From Perlabentimonas gracilis (lineage in GTDB: Bacteria > Bacteroidota > Bacteroidia > Bacteroidales > Tenuifilaceae): a stretch of DNA of 64,000 nucleotides. The notes beneath the pieces are model-generated. The model was not told the origin of the DNA, did no database searches, and was given only the letters and a program-made list of their open reading frames with translations. The stretch's first letter is position 1, and each line of letters starts with the position of its first letter. Position numbers and translations under genes: made by a program. The stretch covers positions 94,345 to 158,344 of the forward strand of contig NZ_JAANIG010000005.1 in NCBI RefSeq assembly GCF_011174675.1. The letters are read 5' to 3'. Below, piece by piece: positions 61,256 through 64,000 of this stretch.

Positions 61256-63628
61256 ATGAAAAGATTACTACTAATTTCCATCACTTTCCTGCTAGCATCG
61301 TGCGGAGCAAGGGAAATTATTCCTCACTACGCCAAAAAATCGGAGATTCATGGCTTAGCTTCGGTTGTGCAACTTACTGGCGAGTCGTCTGAAGTAATCC
61401 TTGAGGACTACTTTCTTGATGTATCGCAAATCGACTCAGTGGTTGCGCCAAGCAACTTCGATGTGCTAATGGCTGTGGATAAGAAAACCGTTAAACTAGT
61501 TTCACAAAACGAAAGCATTCCACAGCTTTCCGAGCTAAAGGTGTGGGCTAATGGCGCATGCTACTCGCTGCTTATGCTCAAGAGCCGTAAGCAATCCGTG
61601 GACTTTATTTATCAGCCTAAGGGCAAACAACCCAAATCGGTACAGCTTGCCGGGCAGATTAACGATTGGAATCCAAGCAAAACCAACCTCGAGAAGGTTG
61701 ATGGGGTTTGGAAAATCACGCTGCAGCTAAATCCGGGTAAGTACCACTATCAAGTGGTGGTTGATGGAAACTGGATTCTCGATCCGGCCAACCCCGAGAT
61801 TGAGGATAACAATATTGGCGGACAAAACTCGGTGCTAAGGGTAGGGGAGAGCAACCCCAATTTGCTGCCTTTTATTTATGCCAAGGATACAAAAGTTGAG
61901 AAGATATACCTTGGATTTGAGAATAAGGTGGATGAGCTGTTTGTTGCTTGGGAAAACTATCGCCTCGACGAGAATTTTGTGACGATAGACAAAGATGGTG
62001 CTACCATCACCATTCCTGCCAATGCCAATGGGCTCAAACGATCGCATATCAGGGTGTGGGCTTACAACGCCGAGGGCGAATCGAACGACTTGCTTATTCC
62101 CCTTGAGGGGCGTCGTGCCGTAACATCCACAGCACAGCTGAATCGCTCCGACCTGCATACGCAGGTTATGTACTCGCTGATGATTGACCGTTTCCACAAT
62201 GCCAATCCCGATAACGATAAGCCTGTTGATGATCCCGAAATTCATCCCAAGGCTAACTACTATGGTGGCGATATTGCCGGGATAACCGAGAAGATTACCG
62301 ATGGCTATTTCGATGAATTGGGCATAAATACCATTTGGGTTTCGCCCATCACCCAGAACCCGCTTGGTGCCTACGGTTTATATCCCGAGCCTCGCACAAA
62401 GTTCTCGGGTTACCACGGGTATTGGCCAATATCATCATCGAAGGTCGATTTTAGGTTTGGTACATCCGATGAGGTTCACCAGATGCTGGCCGAGGCCCAT
62501 AAGCGCGATATCAACATAATACTCGATTACGTGGCCAATCACGTGCATCAGGAGCATCCGCTTTACCAAAAGCACCCCGACTGGGCAACCGAGCTATACC
62601 TGCCCGATGGCACGCTGAACACCGAGAAGTGGGACGAGCACCGCCTTACCACCTGGTTCGACACGTTTATGCCCACGCTCGACTTGGAACGCCCCGAGGT
62701 GTTCGAGCCCATGACCGACTCGGCTCTTTTCTGGGTTACCCAGTACAAGTTCGATGGTTTTCGCCACGATGCCACCAAGCATATCCCCGAGGTTTTCTGG
62801 CGCACGCTTACCCGTAAAATCAAGGAGAACGTTGAGTCCAATCGCACCATTTATCAGATTGGTGAGACTTACGGTAGCCACGAGCTAATATCGAGCTATA
62901 TTGGTAGCGGAATGCTCAATGGCCAGTTCGATTTCAATGTTTTCGATGCTGCAACAGCAACCTTTGGTCGTACCGATGTTCCTTTTACCAATCTGCATAG
63001 CAAGTTGGTAGAGGGTTTTAGCTACTACGGTTGGAACAATTTGATGGGCATTATCACCGGAAATCACGATAAGGGGCGATTTATCTCCTACGCAGGAGGT
63101 GCGCTCTCTTTCGACGAGGATGCAAAGCATGCGGGATGGAATAGAGAAATAGGAGTGGGTGACCCTGTGGGTTACAAGAAGCTACAGATGCTAAATGCGT
63201 TTAACCTAACCATACCGGGTGTTCCCACCATCTATCAGGGCGATGAGTTTGGCCAGCCCGGGGGTAACGATCCCGATAACCGCAAGATGATGCAGTTTGA
63301 CGATTTGAACCCACAGGAGCAGCAAACCATTGAGGTTACCAAGACGCTAACCAACCTGCGACGTTCCAATATGGCGCTGAACTACGGAACCTTTGAGCCC
63401 GTGCTGGTGAACGATAAGGTGTATGCCTACGCCCGAACATTCATAGGCAATGTGGTGCTTATTGTATTCAATAACTCCAATACTACCGCTGACATTGAAA
63501 TGGAGCTACCTGCTCGATTTGCTAAGTTAAGCTTTAGCAATAATTTCGATAATGAGTTTTCTAAAAGCGGAGAGAGCCTGAGCGTAAAGTTAGATGGTTT
63601 CTCGTTTGAGGTATTTACTGCAAATTAG
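61256..63628 (+). CDS. GH13 alpha-amylase-family lipoprotein with CBM48-like glycogen-binding domain
   Basis: This 790-residue lipoprotein (LLASC, Cys16) has an unassigned N-terminal domain (about 20-115), an AMPK/CBM48-like starch-binding domain (about 118-195; VQLAGQINDWNPSKTN, then GKYHYQVVVDGNWILDP), a further beta-sandwich (about 215-285) and a GH13 barrel (about 290-690). Catalytic residues are D505 (FRHDATK), E537 (QIGETYG) and D605 (GNHDKGR). A His where many amylases have another residue in region II (RHD) points to a maltogenic or branching-related subgroup, but I cannot fix the activity. It is the last gene of the locus; an inverted-repeat element follows 10 bases after the stop codon. 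Confidence 0.93.
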   Translation: MKRLLLISITFLLASCGAREIIPHYAKKSEIHGLASVVQLTGESSEVILEDYFLDVSQIDSVVAPSNFDVLMAVDKKTVKLVSQNESIPQLSELKVWANGACYSLLMLKSRKQSVDFIYQPKGKQPKSVQLAGQINDWNPSKTNLEKVDGVWKITLQLNPGKYHYQVVVDGNWILDPANPEIEDNNIGGQNSVLRVGESNPNLLPFIYAKDTKVEKIYLGFENKVDELFVAWENYRLDENFVTIDKDGATITIPANANGLKRSHIRVWAYNAEGESNDLLIPLEGRRAVTSTAQLNRSDLHTQVMYSLMIDRFHNANPDNDKPVDDPEIHPKANYYGGDIAGITEKITDGYFDELGINTIWVSPITQNPLGAYGLYPEPRTKFSGYHGYWPISSSKVDFRFGTSDEVHQMLAEAHKRDINIILDYVANHVHQEHPLYQKHPDWATELYLPDGTLNTEKWDEHRLTTWFDTFMPTLDLERPEVFEPMTDSALFWVTQYKFDGFRHDATKHIPEVFWRTLTRKIKENVESNRTIYQIGETYGSHELISSYIGSGMLNGQFDFNVFDAATATFGRTDVPFTNLHSKLVEGFSYYGWNNLMGIITGNHDKGRFISYAGGALSFDEDAKHAGWNREIGVGDPVGYKKLQMLNAFNLTIPGVPTIYQGDEFGQPGGNDPDNRKMMQFDDLNPQEQQTIEVTKTLTNLRRSNMALNYGTFEPVLVNDKVYAYARTFIGNVVLIVFNNSNTTADIEMELPARFAKLSFSNNFDNEFSKSGESLSVKLDGFSFEVFTAN

Positions 63629-63638
63629 GGATTCATTT

Positions 63639-63742
63639 TAGCGTCATTGCGAGCGAGGTACGAGCGAAGCAATCTACTTATATAGAATGGAGAAGATTAC
63701 TTTACTCAGCACTGCTTGCAAGGCAGGTTCGCAATGACGCTA
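63639..63742. repeat. 104-bp inverted-repeat element at the end of the locus
   Basis: TAGCGTCATTGCG (63639-63651) and its perfect complement (63730-63742) bound a non-coding unit that contains GAGCGAAGCAATCTACTT. The CGTCATTGCGAG...GAAGCAATC composition is that of short palindromic repeats scattered in many bacterial genomes. It could fold into one long hairpin and help end transcription of the GH13 gene. Confidence 0.8.
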
Positions 63743-64000
63743 CTTTTTTGCTTATTGTTTTGTATAGTATACTACTTAGGGCTTGCTGAGTAAGACATAA
63801 ACATCTGATTCCCTAATAATTGAACAACATATTTACTCTGTCAAGTGCAAGGAAATTCGAGCGTTTCTGCTAAAACCCTTGCACCTGTATACTGGGGCGT
63901 TGCCCAGTCATGTTCGGAAAACTAACATCTATCTGTGATTTGGGCTAATTTTAGGTTTGTTTTTTTGTTATTTATTAAGGTGTTATTTTTGGATTTTAAG
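63743..64000. other. Gene-free right edge
   Basis: I see no gene, RNA or clear repeat in the last 258 bases. The AT-rich end may be the upstream region of a gene beyond the window. Confidence 0.6.

Noticed and set aside
1..64000. Defence island, prophage or integrative element
   Set aside because: No nucleases of defence type, integrases, phage structural genes, toxin-antitoxin pairs or tRNA-linked attachment sites were seen; gene content is metabolic and envelope-related.

Overview
The window is a 64 kb stretch of a Bacteroidota chromosome, most likely from the Bacteroidales/Marinilabiliales side of the phylum. The evidence is a complete SusC/SusD/SusE-type outer-membrane system, a type IX secretion C-terminal sorting domain, DUF5916, DUF6263, TamB and MacB-like permease families typical of the phylum, and several exact matches to the Bacteroidota promoter (TTG or TTTG about 20 bp upstream of TAnnTTTG). 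No rRNA, tRNA, CRISPR array, transposase or phage gene was found. The left edge cuts a tamB gene; the right edge ends in gene-free DNA.

Layout. 1-10.5 kb: envelope and housekeeping genes (tamB, tsaD, a DUF5916 outer-membrane protein, a MacB/FtsX-like permease). 10.5-11.3 kb: gene-poor DNA with a duplicated block and a heptamer tandem repeat. 11.3-24 kb: a PgpH-like HD phosphohydrolase, phosphofructokinase divergent from a GH13 lipoprotein, a flavodiiron protein, a 7TM-GAF sensor, a BASS transporter, an MBL hydrolase, a PLP enzyme, TatD and YjbQ. 24-31.6 kb: rubrerythrin, two thioredoxin-fold proteins, an S9 peptidase, a phosphatase-like protein that lacks its nucleophile, a second YjbQ and an indolepyruvate oxidoreductase pair. 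32-37.6 kb: one co-directional run of TPR, ComA-like, DUF368, lipoprotein, DUF3108 and DUF6263 genes. 37.6-39.1 kb: a PagL-like gene and a 323 bp element with nested inverted repeats.

The right 25 kb is a starch/maltodextrin utilisation locus. A leftward operon encodes SusC, SusD, a SusE/F-like protein with three starch-binding repeats, and two GH13 enzymes, one carrying a type IX sorting tail. A LacI-family regulator is transcribed divergently. It is followed by an SLC45/GPH-type sugar transporter and a GH65 phosphorylase (probably maltose phosphorylase), then an SLC13 permease, DUF202 and class II aldolase, and two more GH13 enzymes. The inferred flow is capture and cutting of starch at the cell surface, TonB-dependent import, periplasmic trimming, maltose uptake, phosphorolysis and glycolysis.

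A short sequence motif near the susC promoter recurs about 35 kb away, between phosphofructokinase and the GH13 lipoprotein. A second motif is shared between the susC and transporter promoters. Together these suggest a LacI-family regulon larger than the locus. I did not find a convincing wholly new defence or mobile system. The most unusual points are this putative split regulon, the nested inverted-repeat element, the nucleophile-less phosphatase-like protein, the missing beta-phosphoglucomutase and the ComA/DUF368/DUF3108/DUF6263 operon.
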